Shown here: positions 9,148 through 17,423 of the stretch, piece after piece
Numbering within the stretch: the stretch's first letter is position 1
Layout of the letters: each line of letters starts with the position of its first letter
Assembly (NCBI GenBank): GCA_964603125.1
Contig: CAZRUA010000030.1
Coordinates: forward strand, 1-34,628
DNA: 34,628 nucleotides
From: CAZRUA01 sp964603125
GTDB lineage: Bacteria > Bacteroidota > Bacteroidia > B-17B0 > Aurantibacillaceae
Direction of reading: 5' to 3'
Translations under genes and position numbers: made by a program
The notes under the pieces: generated by a model
Seen by the model: the letters and a program-made list of their open reading frames with translations, nothing else
Database searches by the model: none
Told to the model about the DNA's origin: nothing

Positions 9148-10404
9148 TTAAAATGTGATTTTATAGGTTAAAGTTTCTTTATCTCTTAATACTTTAACCG
9201 TTGTTTCATCACCTTTCTTAAAAGCACTTAATGCTGTCATGTATGTTTCAACGCTTTCAACACTTTTACCTCCAAGCTCAATAACCACATCTCCTTTTTT
9301 CAAGCCAGCTTTCGATGCAGGTTTCCCATCAGTTACTCCATCTATTCGCATACCTTTTCCTTCAAAAGCATAGTCAGGCATTACGCCCATTGTTACTTTA
9401 AATTTAACTCCAGTAGTTTCTTTGCTTTTTGTAGCAGTAAATTTTAGTTTTGGTAAAGCTTCTGTTGATTCAATTAGTTTAACAATAAATTCTAAAACTT
9501 CTTTTTCTCCTTTAAAGTTAATCTTGTCATAATCATCACTTGGTTTGTGATAGTCACTATGTTGACCTGTGAAAAAATGTAAAACCGGTAAATCTTTTAA
9601 GTAGAAAGATGTTTGGTCGCTTGGTCCAATACCAGCACTATCTTTTTTTATTGAAAAATTTGATTTTACATTGTCAATCAAATTCACAAATTCAGGAGCA
9701 GTTCCAACACCATAAACAATCAGTTTTTTTGTGCTGTCATTCATTCTGCCAATCATATCCATGTTGATCATATAATTGATTTTATCTAACGGATAAGTTG
9801 GGTTTTCACACCATTTTTTCGAACCTAGTAAACCTAATTCTTCTCCACTGAAACACATAAAAAGGAAATTATATTTTTCAGTTTTATTATTGTTTTTAAA
9901 GTAACGAGCTAGCTCAAGCACTCCAGATGTTCCGCTTGCGTTGTCATCTGCTCCATTATGAATTTTTCCTTCGGGGTTAGCATCTAAACTATTATGGTCT
10001 CCACCTAAACCCAAATGATCGTAGTGAGCACCAATTACAATGGTATAATCGGCTTTGTTATCTAAAAAACCAAGTACGTTAATCCCTTCTCGTTCAACAA
10101 TATTTGCTGTTGATGAGTCGTGAGGGTTTGTGTTTTTTTTGAATTTAAAATGGTGTAAATATTGACGTTGAATAGTTTTTCCTTTGGGATTTGGATTAGG
10201 AACAAAATCCAAACCTATTTTGTAAAATTGATTTGCGATGTATATAGCAGCTTCTAGCTCTTGTGGGCTGGATGTTCCACGACCTTTTAATTTATCTGAG
10301 GCCAAAAATTTTATATCCCTTTTGATGTTTTTAACTGAAATTTCTTGCGACTGTATTTTTGTAAAGAAAATAAAAGCTAAAAGTGTTATTAATAATTTGC
10401 GCAT
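9148..10404 (-). CDS. Secreted M28 family zinc metallopeptidase with C-terminal PDZ domain
   Basis: A 418-residue protein with an N-terminal signal peptide (MRKLLITLLAFIFF..., cleavage near QSQ at 18-20). The M28 aminopeptidase metal ligands are in order: His127 (GAHYDH), Asp153 (GADDNASG), Glu189 with the general base Glu188 (SGEE), Asp216 (NMDMIG) and His286 (DYHKPSDD). The last ~80 residues form a PDZ domain (KPASKAGLKKGDVVIELGGK). Expected role: hydrolysis of peptides in the periplasm or outside the cell. The start is set at 10404 because it leaves one base after the mtaB stop and begins exactly at the signal peptide; starting further upstream would put 15 extra residues before the signal sequence. 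It is downstream of and translated closely with mtaB. Confidence 0.9.
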   Translation of the reverse strand: MRKLLITLLAFIFFTKIQSQEISVKNIKRDIKFLASDKLKGRGTSSPQELEAAIYIANQFYKIGLDFVPNPNPKGKTIQRQYLHHFKFKKNTNPHDSSTANIVEREGINVLGFLDNKADYTIVIGAHYDHLGLGGDHNSLDANPEGKIHNGADDNASGTSGVLELARYFKNNNKTEKYNFLFMCFSGEELGLLGSKKWCENPTYPLDKINYMINMDMIGRMNDSTKKLIVYGVGTAPEFVNLIDNVKSNFSIKKDSAGIGPSDQTSFYLKDLPVLHFFTGQHSDYHKPSDDYDKINFKGEKEVLEFIVKLIESTEALPKLKFTATKSKETTGVKFKVTMGVMPDYAFEGKGMRIDGVTDGKPASKAGLKKGDVVIELGGKSVESVETYMTALSAFKKGDETTVKVLRDKETLTYKITF

Positions 10405-10405
10405 A

Positions 10406-11737
10406 TTATAGTAGTGTAATGTTAACCACGCCTTCCTCATCAATATCAATGAGTTTTACTTTGGTTAATTTGTTTGTTAAATCAATGTCAAATATGTGTT
10501 TTACTTTAATGTAATTTTTTGTGAAACCAAACATGTATCCATTTTTATTCTCATGTTCAAATAAAACTTCTGCCTCTTGATTCAAGTGCTTTTCGTAAAA
10601 CGAACGTAGTTTTTTCACAGATAGTACACGCAACATTTTGTTTCTTCGTTTTCTTTCATTCATTGCTACAACACCTGGTAAGCTCATAGCTTCAGTGTTT
10701 TCTCTTTCCGAATACGTAAATACGTGCAAATATGAAATATCAAGTTCATTCAAAAAGTTGTAAGTTTCTAAAAAATCTTCTTCTGTTTCTCCTGGAAACC
10801 CAACAATAACATCAACTCCAATGCAGCAATGAGGCATTAAGCTTTTTATTTTAGCAACTCTATCTGCATATAATTCGCGAAGATATCTTCGTTTCATTAA
10901 TTTCAGAATTTTATTACTACCACTTTGTAATGGAACGTGAAAATGTGGAACAAAACGCTTACTGTTTGCTACCATTTCAATGATTTCATCTTTTAGCAAA
11001 TTGGGTTCAATAGATGAAATTCGGAAACGCTCAATCCCTTCTGTTTTGTCTAATTCTAAACTTAATTCAGTAAAGTTGGTTTGCTTTTTATTTTTGGCAG
11101 AAGTATCAATATTAAGCCCCATTCCAAAATCACCTAGGTTTACGCCAGTTAAAACAATTTCTTTAACTCCACTTTCGCTAATTTTTTTTGCGTTAGCAAT
11201 TACATTTTCAGTAGTATCGCTTCTACTAGCCCCTCTTGCAAGCGGAATGGTGCAAAAAGTACAGCTGTAATCACAACCATCCTGAACTTTTAGAAATGAT
11301 CGAGTTCTATCTCCAATTGAATAAGAACCAACAAAAAAATCGGCTTCTTCAATTTCGCAATTATGAATAATAGCTTGTTCCTTTTTGTTAAGATTACTAA
11401 CGTAGTTTAAAAGTTTAAATTTTTCAGTAGCTCCAAGTACAACATCAACTCCTTCAATTTTAGCAATTTCCTCAGGTTTAAGTTGAGCATAACAACCAAC
11501 AACAGCCACAAATGCTTCTGGCGCAACAGCTAAAGCTTTTTTAACAATATCCTTACACTCTTTGTCGGCATTTTCTGTAACAGAACAAGTATTTATTATA
11601 TAAATATCCGCAGGTTCTGAGAAATTAACTTTTTTATAACCATGTTCCATAAACATCCTTCCAATTGTGGATGTTTCAGAAAAATTTAATTTGCAACCAA
11701 GTGTATGAAAAGCTACTTTTTTTGCCTCCGTAATCAT
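10406..11737 (-). CDS. mtaB: tRNA t6A37 methylthiotransferase MtaB (radical SAM)
   Basis: 443 residues, normal for the family. The N-terminal UPF0004 domain carries the three cluster cysteines Cys15, Cys51 and Cys82. The radical SAM motif is Cys155-x3-Cys159-x2-Cys162 (DGCDYSCTFC). A TRAM-like domain forms the C-terminus. MtaB converts N6-threonylcarbamoyladenosine at position 37 of tRNAs that read ANN codons into its 2-methylthio derivative, using two [4Fe-4S] clusters and SAM. The LNFSETSTIGRMF start separates it from MiaB and RimO. It is the first gene of a two-gene unit with the M28 peptidase; the functional link is not obvious. Confidence 0.9.
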   Translation of the reverse strand: MITEAKKVAFHTLGCKLNFSETSTIGRMFMEHGYKKVNFSEPADIYIINTCSVTENADKECKDIVKKALAVAPEAFVAVVGCYAQLKPEEIAKIEGVDVVLGATEKFKLLNYVSNLNKKEQAIIHNCEIEEADFFVGSYSIGDRTRSFLKVQDGCDYSCTFCTIPLARGASRSDTTENVIANAKKISESGVKEIVLTGVNLGDFGMGLNIDTSAKNKKQTNFTELSLELDKTEGIERFRISSIEPNLLKDEIIEMVANSKRFVPHFHVPLQSGSNKILKLMKRRYLRELYADRVAKIKSLMPHCCIGVDVIVGFPGETEEDFLETYNFLNELDISYLHVFTYSERENTEAMSLPGVVAMNERKRRNKMLRVLSVKKLRSFYEKHLNQEAEVLFEHENKNGYMFGFTKNYIKVKHIFDIDLTNKLTKVKLIDIDEEGVVNITLL

Positions 11738-11741
11738 GCTG

Positions 11742-11749
11742 CAAATGTA
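11742..11749 (-). promoter_or_regulatory. Promoter -7 box of mtaB, nearly leaderless
   Basis: On the minus strand TACATTTG fits TAnnTTTG exactly and ends only four bases before the mtaB ATG (11737). Transcription would then begin at or inside the start codon. No clear TTG -33 element was found. Confidence 0.55.
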
Positions 11750-11823
11750 AGGTTTTTCGGTGGATTGTTTTAACAGTAAGGTGTTTATAAATGAAAATTC
11801 TAAATGCCTGTGTTAAGCTGTTT

Positions 11824-11852
11824 TTGGCTAAAATTGAGAGAAGTTAAATTCG
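11824..11852 (+). promoter_or_regulatory. Candidate promoter of the peptide-binding lipoprotein gene
   Basis: TTG (11824-11826) and TAAATTCG (11845-11852, one mismatch to TAnnTTTG) are separated by 18 bases. The box ends 13 bases before the ATG at 11866. The mtaB promoter diverges from the same 128-base gap. Confidence 0.5.
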
Positions 11853-11865
11853 TAAAATTTATGTC

Positions 11866-13512
11866 ATGCGAAATAGATTAATAGTGTTTGGTATTGTTGG
11901 TGCATTTGTTGCTAGTTGTGGAAGCGGAAAGCACAAAAATGAAGATAAAGCCATTTTTAAGTACAATGAAATGGGGGCCGTTTCATCCTTAGATCCTGCT
12001 GCTGCAAGTAGTTTTGAAAATATCTGGGTGGTGAATCAAATGTTTAATGGTTTGGTTCAAATGGATGATAATTTGGCAATTCAACCGAGCATTGCAAGCA
12101 AATGGAATATTAGCGAAGATGGACTTGTTTATACTTTTAACCTAAGAAATGATGTAACTTTTCACGATAATGAGGTGTTTGCAGACGGAAAGGGACGTAA
12201 AGTTGTAGCTAAAGATTTTGAATACAGTTTTAATCGTTTAACAGATGCAAAAGTAAGCAGCGCACTTTCATTACTTTCTTACACTAGTAAATCTAAACAT
12301 GCTGATAGTTTGGCGTTTAAAGCTATGAATGATAGCACTTTTCAAATTAGATTGCATACCCCATTTGCACCTTTTTTGGGTATTTTAACTATGAAGTATT
12401 TCTCTGTTGTTCCAAAAGAGGCGGTTGAGAAATATGGCGAAGATTTTAGAAGAAACCCTGTTGGTACTGGACCGTTTGTGTTTATACGTTGGGATGAAGG
12501 GACGCGCTTGGTTTTAAATAAAAACGTGAATTATTTTGAGTTTGAAAATGGTTCGCGTTTGCCTTATTTAGACGGTGTTTCTGTAGGGTTTAATAAAGAT
12601 AAGCAAACGGCATTTTTGCAATTATTAAGTGGCGAATACGATATGGTAAGTGGTGTTGATGCTTTTAATGCAACCGAATTATTGAATAATGAAGGGGAGT
12701 TAAAACCTGCTTACCAATCGAAATTTAATTTGCAAACTCAACCTTTTTTAAAAACGGATTATTTTGGAATTCAAATTGATGATAATTTGGACATGGTAAA
12801 AAATAGTCCGTTACGTTTAAAAGCATTGCGTAAGGCCATTAACTATGCTTTTGATAGAGAGAAAATGATTAAGCATTTACGCAACAATATTGGAACTCCT
12901 GCTTTGGCTGGTTTCATTCCATGTGGCTTACCATCTTATAATCCAAGTAAGGTAAAAGGCTATTATTATAATCCTGATAAAGTAAGGGAGTTGTTAGATG
13001 AAGCTGGATACCCTAATGGTAAAGGCTTACCTGAAATTCAAATTTATAGCACTGAAAATTATAACCAGATGATTGAGTATTTTCAGGGTGATTTGGAAAG
13101 GAATAATATTAAAGTGAAAATTAATATTGTTCCGCCAGCTGAGTTGAAAAAAGCAGTGGCAAATAATCAAATTCCATTTTTCAAGAAATCATGGGTAGGT
13201 GATTATGCAGACGAAGAGAATTTCATGAATCTGTTTTATTCAAAAAATTTCTCGCCAACGGGATTCAATTATTTCCATTATAGCAATCCTGCATTTGATG
13301 CTTTATTTGAAAAAGCAAAAGTTGAACGTGATGAAGCTAAACGAATTGATTTATACCAACAAATGGATAGAATGATATTAGATGATGCTCCTGTAGTTCC
13401 ATTATTTTATGATAAAGTGGTTCGTTTAGTACAGAAAAATATCACAGGCTTAACATCAAACTCAATGAACTTGCTGAATTTGAAAACTGTTAAAAAGGAA
13501 ATTAAAAAGTAG
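11866..13512 (+). CDS. ABC transporter peptide-binding lipoprotein (SBP_bac_5 / OppA-like)
   Basis: A 548-residue lipoprotein. The signal sequence ends in a lipobox-like FVASC with Cys18 as the lipidated residue. The remainder is a family 5 extracellular solute-binding protein: it has the EMGAVSSLDPA start, the NISEDGLVYTFNLRNDVTFHD strand pattern, NPVGTGPF in the middle and VPLFYDKVVRLV near the end. Family members bind oligopeptides (or nickel or glycosides) in the periplasm and deliver them to an ABC importer. No permease or ATPase gene is adjacent, so the partner must be encoded elsewhere. The gene is monocistronic, with its own promoter and a strong terminator. Confidence 0.9.
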   Translation: MRNRLIVFGIVGAFVASCGSGKHKNEDKAIFKYNEMGAVSSLDPAAASSFENIWVVNQMFNGLVQMDDNLAIQPSIASKWNISEDGLVYTFNLRNDVTFHDNEVFADGKGRKVVAKDFEYSFNRLTDAKVSSALSLLSYTSKSKHADSLAFKAMNDSTFQIRLHTPFAPFLGILTMKYFSVVPKEAVEKYGEDFRRNPVGTGPFVFIRWDEGTRLVLNKNVNYFEFENGSRLPYLDGVSVGFNKDKQTAFLQLLSGEYDMVSGVDAFNATELLNNEGELKPAYQSKFNLQTQPFLKTDYFGIQIDDNLDMVKNSPLRLKALRKAINYAFDREKMIKHLRNNIGTPALAGFIPCGLPSYNPSKVKGYYYNPDKVRELLDEAGYPNGKGLPEIQIYSTENYNQMIEYFQGDLERNNIKVKINIVPPAELKKAVANNQIPFFKKSWVGDYADEENFMNLFYSKNFSPTGFNYFHYSNPAFDALFEKAKVERDEAKRIDLYQQMDRMILDDAPVVPLFYDKVVRLVQKNITGLTSNSMNLLNLKTVKKEIKK

Positions 13513-13520
13513 AAGTTTCA

Positions 13521-13567
13521 ATACAAAACAAAAGCGCTAGACATTGTCTAACGCTTTTGTTTTGTGT
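13521..13567. terminator. Bidirectional terminator between convergent genes
   Basis: CAAAACAAAAGCG (13524-13536) pairs perfectly with CGCTTTTGTTTTG (13552-13564). After one C-A mismatch the stem continues as TAGAC/GTCTA around an ATT loop. A-rich and T-rich flanks let it act for the plus-strand binding-protein gene and for the minus-strand DUF1761 operon. Confidence 0.9.
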
Positions 13568-13581
13568 AATACCTTTGTAAA

Positions 13582-14082
13582 TTAAATGGCAAAATATTGA
13601 CATATAATTGCACCCATAATCACTAAACTTATAATCCAATATCCTAAATGAAGGAAGATATATTTAAATGATTTTCTTTCGAATAATGCGTTAATAGCTA
13701 ATGTAGGTAAAATTAGAAACAATGCAGTTACTAATCCGTGCACAGCTCCATGCCTGAAATTTCTATATGTATTTCCATATTTATCCATTATAAATTTATA
13801 GTCGTTATAATGTTCACTGCCAACAGTTGTAAAATCTTGATACATCACAAATAAAGATTTAAATCCAATTTGATGAATGGTTTGAAAATGTAAGGCATAG
13901 GCTAACATTACCGAAAATAAATAAGTGAAGGCAAATATTTTAATCATATTCCCTTTTTTTAGTTTTTCTTCATCAAGCCCAGTTTCTTTCATCCAAGCGT
14001 TTCCGAATACTTTTGGATGATACCAAATAAAGCCGATAAATAAAGGTATTAATGCTGTTGAAAATACTACTACTAAGTTCAT
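13582..14082 (-). CDS. DUF1761 family membrane protein
   Basis: 166 residues with four hydrophobic segments (about 5-22, 48-66, 110-130 and 143-163). The N-terminal FIGFIWYHPKVFGNAWMKE stretch is the DUF1761 signature (WYxPxxFGxxWxxxxG). The role of the family is not known to me. It is the last gene of the ureohydrolase-trmH-haem operon, 42 bases after the haem-binding gene and just before the bidirectional terminator. A TACTTTTA sequence in that gap (14108-14115 on the minus strand) is close to the -7 consensus, so separate expression is possible. Confidence 0.8.
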   Translation of the reverse strand: MNLVVVFSTALIPLFIGFIWYHPKVFGNAWMKETGLDEEKLKKGNMIKIFAFTYLFSVMLAYALHFQTIHQIGFKSLFVMYQDFTTVGSEHYNDYKFIMDKYGNTYRNFRHGAVHGLVTALFLILPTLAINALFERKSFKYIFLHLGYWIISLVIMGAIICQYFAI

Positions 14083-14124
14083 TTTTTTTAGGTTTTAAAG
14101 TTTGTGATAAAAGTATTCATTTTT

Positions 14125-14601
14125 TTAAATATGAGGTTCAATTTTTAGCTTTAAACTATCATGAGCTGCTTTTGCCCAATTAATTAGCAGCTCTTGTTGC
14201 TCTTTACTTAGTTTTGCATTTCCATGCATTAAGGTATAACTACTCATTGGCATTTCTAATGATTCAACCATTTCGGCAACTTCCTCCATTTTATGAGCTT
14301 GGCGTTTTGGCTTATAGGTTTTGAATATGGAAAAATTTAGTTCGCGTTTACCTTCTTCAATATGATGACCAATCCATAAACCTACTGGTTGAATATTCAT
14401 ATACCACATTGGTTCTGTATGGTTTGAATGGCAGTCATTGCAAGACGTGTTTAAAATGTTTTGTACATCAGCAGGAACATTAATAGTATGTGCAATATCA
14501 TCAGCTCCTAAAGCTAAGCCGTCATTTTTTTCGGGACGTATAAATTGTAATCCTGCAATTACAACAATTACTCCTATCAATATTTTTCTTTTTGTGGTCA
14601 T
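14125..14601 (-). CDS. Membrane-anchored haem-binding (haem_bd) domain protein
   Basis: 158 residues with an N-terminal membrane anchor (about 7-20). A c-type haem motif Cys54-x2-Cys57-His58 (SCNDCH) follows, in the order typical of the haem_bd family: LNTSCNDCHSN, then PMWYMNIQPVGLW, then a MPMSSYTLMH segment whose methionines may supply the second axial ligand, and an AKLSKEQQELLINWA ending. The domain should face the periplasm and carry one covalently bound haem. The redox partner is unknown. It starts 8 bases after the trmH stop and is probably co-transcribed. Confidence 0.85.
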   Translation of the reverse strand: MTTKRKILIGVIVVIAGLQFIRPEKNDGLALGADDIAHTINVPADVQNILNTSCNDCHSNHTEPMWYMNIQPVGLWIGHHIEEGKRELNFSIFKTYKPKRQAHKMEEVAEMVESLEMPMSSYTLMHGNAKLSKEQQELLINWAKAAHDSLKLKIEPHI

Positions 14602-14609
14602 GTTAGTGC

Positions 14610-15311
14610 TTATTTAAATTTTAATAATTCTGGATTTCTATTTTCAAAGTCTTTTACTACGTCATCGCTCCTTCTTATTGAGTTCTTGAGCCATTTGATA
14701 TAAATCATTTCTTTTTCTTCTTCAGTTAAATAAGGGTTTTTAACCGTTTCTCTTATTCGCTGACCAAGCTCGTATAAACATAATGACGCGCATACACTTA
14801 TATTAAAGCTTTCTGTAAATCCAAACATAGGTACTCTTACAAATTCATCAGCTAAACCTCTAACAGTGTCGCTTATGCCTTCAATTTCAGTTCCAAATAC
14901 AAGTGCAAACTTTGTATCCACATTAAGTTCTTTAATGGTGCAATCGTTTGTATGAGGTGTTGTAGCAACAATTTTATAACCTTGTTTTTTTAGTTGCATT
15001 AAACACTCAGTAGTATTATCTGTTTCAGGCTTGTTGTGTCGGTGAATACTTAACCAATCCGTTGCGCCCATTGCAACATCGGCACTAATTTTATAGTTGT
15101 TTTTGTTTTCTATAAAATGAACATTTTGTACACCAAAGCAATCACAGCTTCTTAAAACTGCACTGCCATTATGCGCTTGATAAACATCTTCTAAAACAAC
15201 ATGTATATGATCAAGCCTTAAATTTAAAATTTCGTGCAAACGATCTTTTCTTTTATCTAGAACAAATCCTTCTAAATAATTATGCATTGCACTATAATAA
15301 TCGTTCAGCAT
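14610..15311 (-). CDS. trmH: TrmH-type tRNA (Gm18) 2'-O-methyltransferase
   Basis: 233 residues, close to the length of E. coli TrmH. All three SpoU/SPOUT motifs are present: NGSAVLRSCDCFGVQ (motif 1, with its Asn and Arg), ALVFGTEIEGI (motif 2) and FGFTESFNISVCASLCLYEL (motif 3). These form the trefoil knot that binds S-adenosylmethionine. The YLTEEEKEMIYIKWL tail resembles the C-terminal extension of TrmH rather than RlmB or TrmL. Expected target: G18 in the D-loop of tRNAs; another SPOUT target is possible. Its ATG overlaps the stop of the upstream ureohydrolase gene (TAATG), implying translational coupling. Confidence 0.82.
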   Translation of the reverse strand: MLNDYYSAMHNYLEGFVLDKRKDRLHEILNLRLDHIHVVLEDVYQAHNGSAVLRSCDCFGVQNVHFIENKNNYKISADVAMGATDWLSIHRHNKPETDNTTECLMQLKKQGYKIVATTPHTNDCTIKELNVDTKFALVFGTEIEGISDTVRGLADEFVRVPMFGFTESFNISVCASLCLYELGQRIRETVKNPYLTEEEKEMIYIKWLKNSIRRSDDVVKDFENRNPELLKFK

Positions 15312-16369
15312 TAGGCAACTTTTCCGTTATTTAAAGCAACTAAATTTGCAATGCGATAAAGCATGCGAGCCCCAACGTTTGCATCCCATTCGTCATCACC
15401 TGGAGAAACTTCGTTAATATCAAACGCAATTATTTTTTTACCACTTTTAGCCAGTTTTTCAATTAAGAATAAAATTTGTTCCGTTTCAAAACCACCAGCA
15501 ACTGGCGTCCCTGTGTTCGGACATAATTTGGGATCTAAACCATCAATGTCAAAACTAATGTAAATGTTTTGTGGTAAAGAAGCTATTATGCGCTCGCAAC
15601 AAGCATTCCAAGTTTCTCCATTGTATTGCGCATGTTTAATATCCCTGTCAAAAAATGTTTCAACTCTTCCGTTGCTGTTTTGAATAATGTTATATTCAGC
15701 TTCGCAATAATCTCTAATGCCTACTTGAACAAGCTTTTCAACTTGCTTAATTTTTAATGCATTAAACATGATACTGGCATGTGAAAATTCAAAACCTTCG
15801 TAAGCATCACGTAAATCGGCGTGAGCGTCAATTTGTAAAATTCCAAAGTTCCCAAATTTTTCTGCTAGCGCTTGCATCATGCCTAAAGGTGTTGAATGGT
15901 CTCCACCTAAAAGACCTACAATTTTGCCTTTATTTAAATAACTTAACACTTCTGCTTTTACTTGAGCATTCATGTTAACACAAGCCGCATTAATTTCTTT
16001 TAGGATGGCAGCCATATCTTCGTTCTCTTCAACGCTATCGCCATTACTAAACATATCAATATACATTTCAGCTTTAGGACGAAGAATTTCACTGGTGTTT
16101 CTGATATCCTCATTGGCTTCTGCCATGGCAATACCAATTTTCCAAGCATCTTTTACACTAGGGTCATATAAATCAACTTGGAATGAAGCTTCAAATATAG
16201 CTTCAGGGCCTGCAGCGGTTCCACCACCATAACTTACGGTAACTTCCCAAGGAACTGGGATAATAACTACTTCTGCTTCATCAGTTGTGAAAGGTAAACC
16301 AAATAGATTGGCGTTAACATCTCCTATATCGTTAGGATTGAAATTTTTTATTTTATCAGCTTTGCTCAT
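15311..16369 (-). CDS. Ureohydrolase (agmatinase/arginase family)
   Basis: 352 residues with the complete binuclear manganese site: His158 (GGDHS), Asp181, His183 and Asp185 (DAHADLRD), Asp274 and Asp276 (FDIDGLDP). The substrate-channel motif SHAS is at 197-200. Members hydrolyse the guanidino group of agmatine, arginine or relatives to urea plus amine. The 352-residue length exceeds the usual ~300 for agmatinases and arginases because of an insert around 85-125, so I do not choose a substrate. It is the first gene of a four-gene minus-strand operon and has a good -7 box 22 bases upstream. Confidence 0.85.
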   Translation of the reverse strand: MSKADKIKNFNPNDIGDVNANLFGLPFTTDEAEVVIIPVPWEVTVSYGGGTAAGPEAIFEASFQVDLYDPSVKDAWKIGIAMAEANEDIRNTSEILRPKAEMYIDMFSNGDSVEENEDMAAILKEINAACVNMNAQVKAEVLSYLNKGKIVGLLGGDHSTPLGMMQALAEKFGNFGILQIDAHADLRDAYEGFEFSHASIMFNALKIKQVEKLVQVGIRDYCEAEYNIIQNSNGRVETFFDRDIKHAQYNGETWNACCERIIASLPQNIYISFDIDGLDPKLCPNTGTPVAGGFETEQILFLIEKLAKSGKKIIAFDINEVSPGDDEWDANVGARMLYRIANLVALNNGKVA

Positions 16370-16391
16370 TAATTAAGTTGTATAATTTGCG

Positions 16392-16399
16392 CAAAGGTA
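16392..16399 (-). promoter_or_regulatory. Promoter -7 box of the ureohydrolase operon
   Basis: TACCTTTG on the minus strand fits TAnnTTTG and ends 22 bases before the ATG at 16369. No convincing -33 TTG was found. A T10 run lies upstream at 16430-16439 on the plus strand. Confidence 0.55.
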
Positions 16400-16453
16400 A
16401 AATATTTCAATAAAGCTTAGCTTTTTGACTTTTTTTTTTGAAAATAGCTGTTT

Positions 16454-17104
16454 TTACGGTGCAATACGTTTCAAAACCCAATTATTGGCTTCTTTGGTAT
16501 AGGTCAACCTATCGTGTAATCTGCTTTTACGGCCTTGCCAAAATTCGTAATAATTTGCTTTTATAAGGTATCCTCCCCAGTTTTCAGGACGTTTTATTTC
16601 CTGACCTTTAAATTTTTCGGTATTATTTTTAATATTTTCTTCCAGTTCATCTCTGCTTTTAATCACTTGGCTTTGTGGGCTCGACCAAGCACCAATCTTA
16701 CTTTCCTCAGGGCGTGAATTAAAATATTCGTCCGATTTTTCGGTGCTGTATTTTTCAATTACACCTTCAATTCGTATTTGTTGTTCTAATTCAGGCCAAA
16801 AAAAGCACATCGAAACGTTTGGATTTACTTTAATATTGGCTCCTTTACGGCTAAGATAGTTTGTATAGAATACAAATTGATTGTCAAAATATTCTCTCAA
16901 ATAAACAATACGGTTGCTTGGTTTCCCTTCTAAATCAACTGTTGCAAGGTTAAAAGCAATAGCTTCTACCGCCTGAGATTTTAATGCATTGTCCATCCAA
17001 ATCTTAAATTGCTCGCAAGGGTCTGGATTTACAATGCTTTCAAGAAGTTCTCCTTTTAAAAAATCTTCTCGGTTGTTTTTTATGTAGTTCGAATAATCAG
17101 CCAT
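16454..17104 (-). CDS. pdxH: Pyridoxamine 5'-phosphate oxidase
   Basis: 216 residues, the usual length. Visible family motifs in order are RIVYLREY, FYTNYLSRKG, CFFWPELEQQIRIEG, PENWGGY, and the C-terminal signature EFWQGRKSRLHDR with the Arg and His that contact PLP/FMN, ending WVLKRIAP. The enzyme oxidises pyridoxine or pyridoxamine 5'-phosphate to PLP with FMN and oxygen, which indicates that the organism can use oxygen. ATG 17104 is chosen because it follows a full promoter; an in-frame TTG 15 codons upstream would read through the -7 box. Monocistronic. Confidence 0.93.
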   Translation of the reverse strand: MADYSNYIKNNREDFLKGELLESIVNPDPCEQFKIWMDNALKSQAVEAIAFNLATVDLEGKPSNRIVYLREYFDNQFVFYTNYLSRKGANIKVNPNVSMCFFWPELEQQIRIEGVIEKYSTEKSDEYFNSRPEESKIGAWSSPQSQVIKSRDELEENIKNNTEKFKGQEIKRPENWGGYLIKANYYEFWQGRKSRLHDRLTYTKEANNWVLKRIAP

Positions 17105-17120
17105 TTTTGTATGTTTGATA

Positions 17121-17149
17121 CAAAGATAATTTAATGTTTTGGATAGCAA
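17121..17149 (-). promoter_or_regulatory. Promoter of pdxH
   Basis: On the minus strand the -33 TTG (17147-17149) and -7 TATCTTTG (17121-17128) are separated by 18 bases. The -7 box ends 16 bases before the ATG. Both elements match the Bacteroidota consensus. Confidence 0.7.
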
Positions 17150-17338
17150 ATTGACCTTTATGAGCTTATTGTGTGATTAATGTCATTTTACTTATTAACA
17201 ATCGACTTTTGTTGTCAAATAATCAGAAATAAAGCTAAACCCCTATTTAATTGGGTATTTAAAGCTTTTTTAGCTGTAAGTTTCAGTTAACTAAAAAAGT
17301 ATTGTTAATAACTATAGGTTTATTAACTGTTTTTAACT
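17150..17338 (+). other. AT-rich divergent intergenic region between pdxH and the M23 gene
   Basis: The gap between the two start codons is 319 bases (17105-17423) and holds the two divergent promoters. The middle part has no open frame of note. An imperfect inverted repeat (AAAGCTAAACCC near 17232 and GGGT...AAAGCTTTTTT near 17255-17274) with bulges is visible, but it is too irregular to call a terminator. I recognise no operator or RNA. Confidence 0.4.
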
Positions 17339-17368
17339 TTGGTTTTTTAAATTATTCCTATAGTTTTG
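17339..17368 (+). promoter_or_regulatory. Promoter of the M23 peptidase gene
   Basis: TTG (17339-17341) and TAGTTTTG (17361-17368) are separated by 19 bases, a full match to the Bacteroidota -33/-7 pattern. The leader to the ATG at 17424 is about 50 bases. Confidence 0.7.
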
Positions 17369-17423
17369 CAACATTCCAAAAAATATTACGTATTAATATA
17401 TATGGATTTTGACAGTTATACAA

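Noticed and set aside
16430..16439. T10 homopolymer as a terminator for pdxH
   Set aside because: pdxH is on the minus strand, where this is an A run, and there is no G+C stem next to it.
17225..17275. Inverted repeat with a T run between pdxH and the M23 gene
   Set aside because: The arms contain several bulges and no gene ends upstream on the plus strand, so a terminator makes no sense there.
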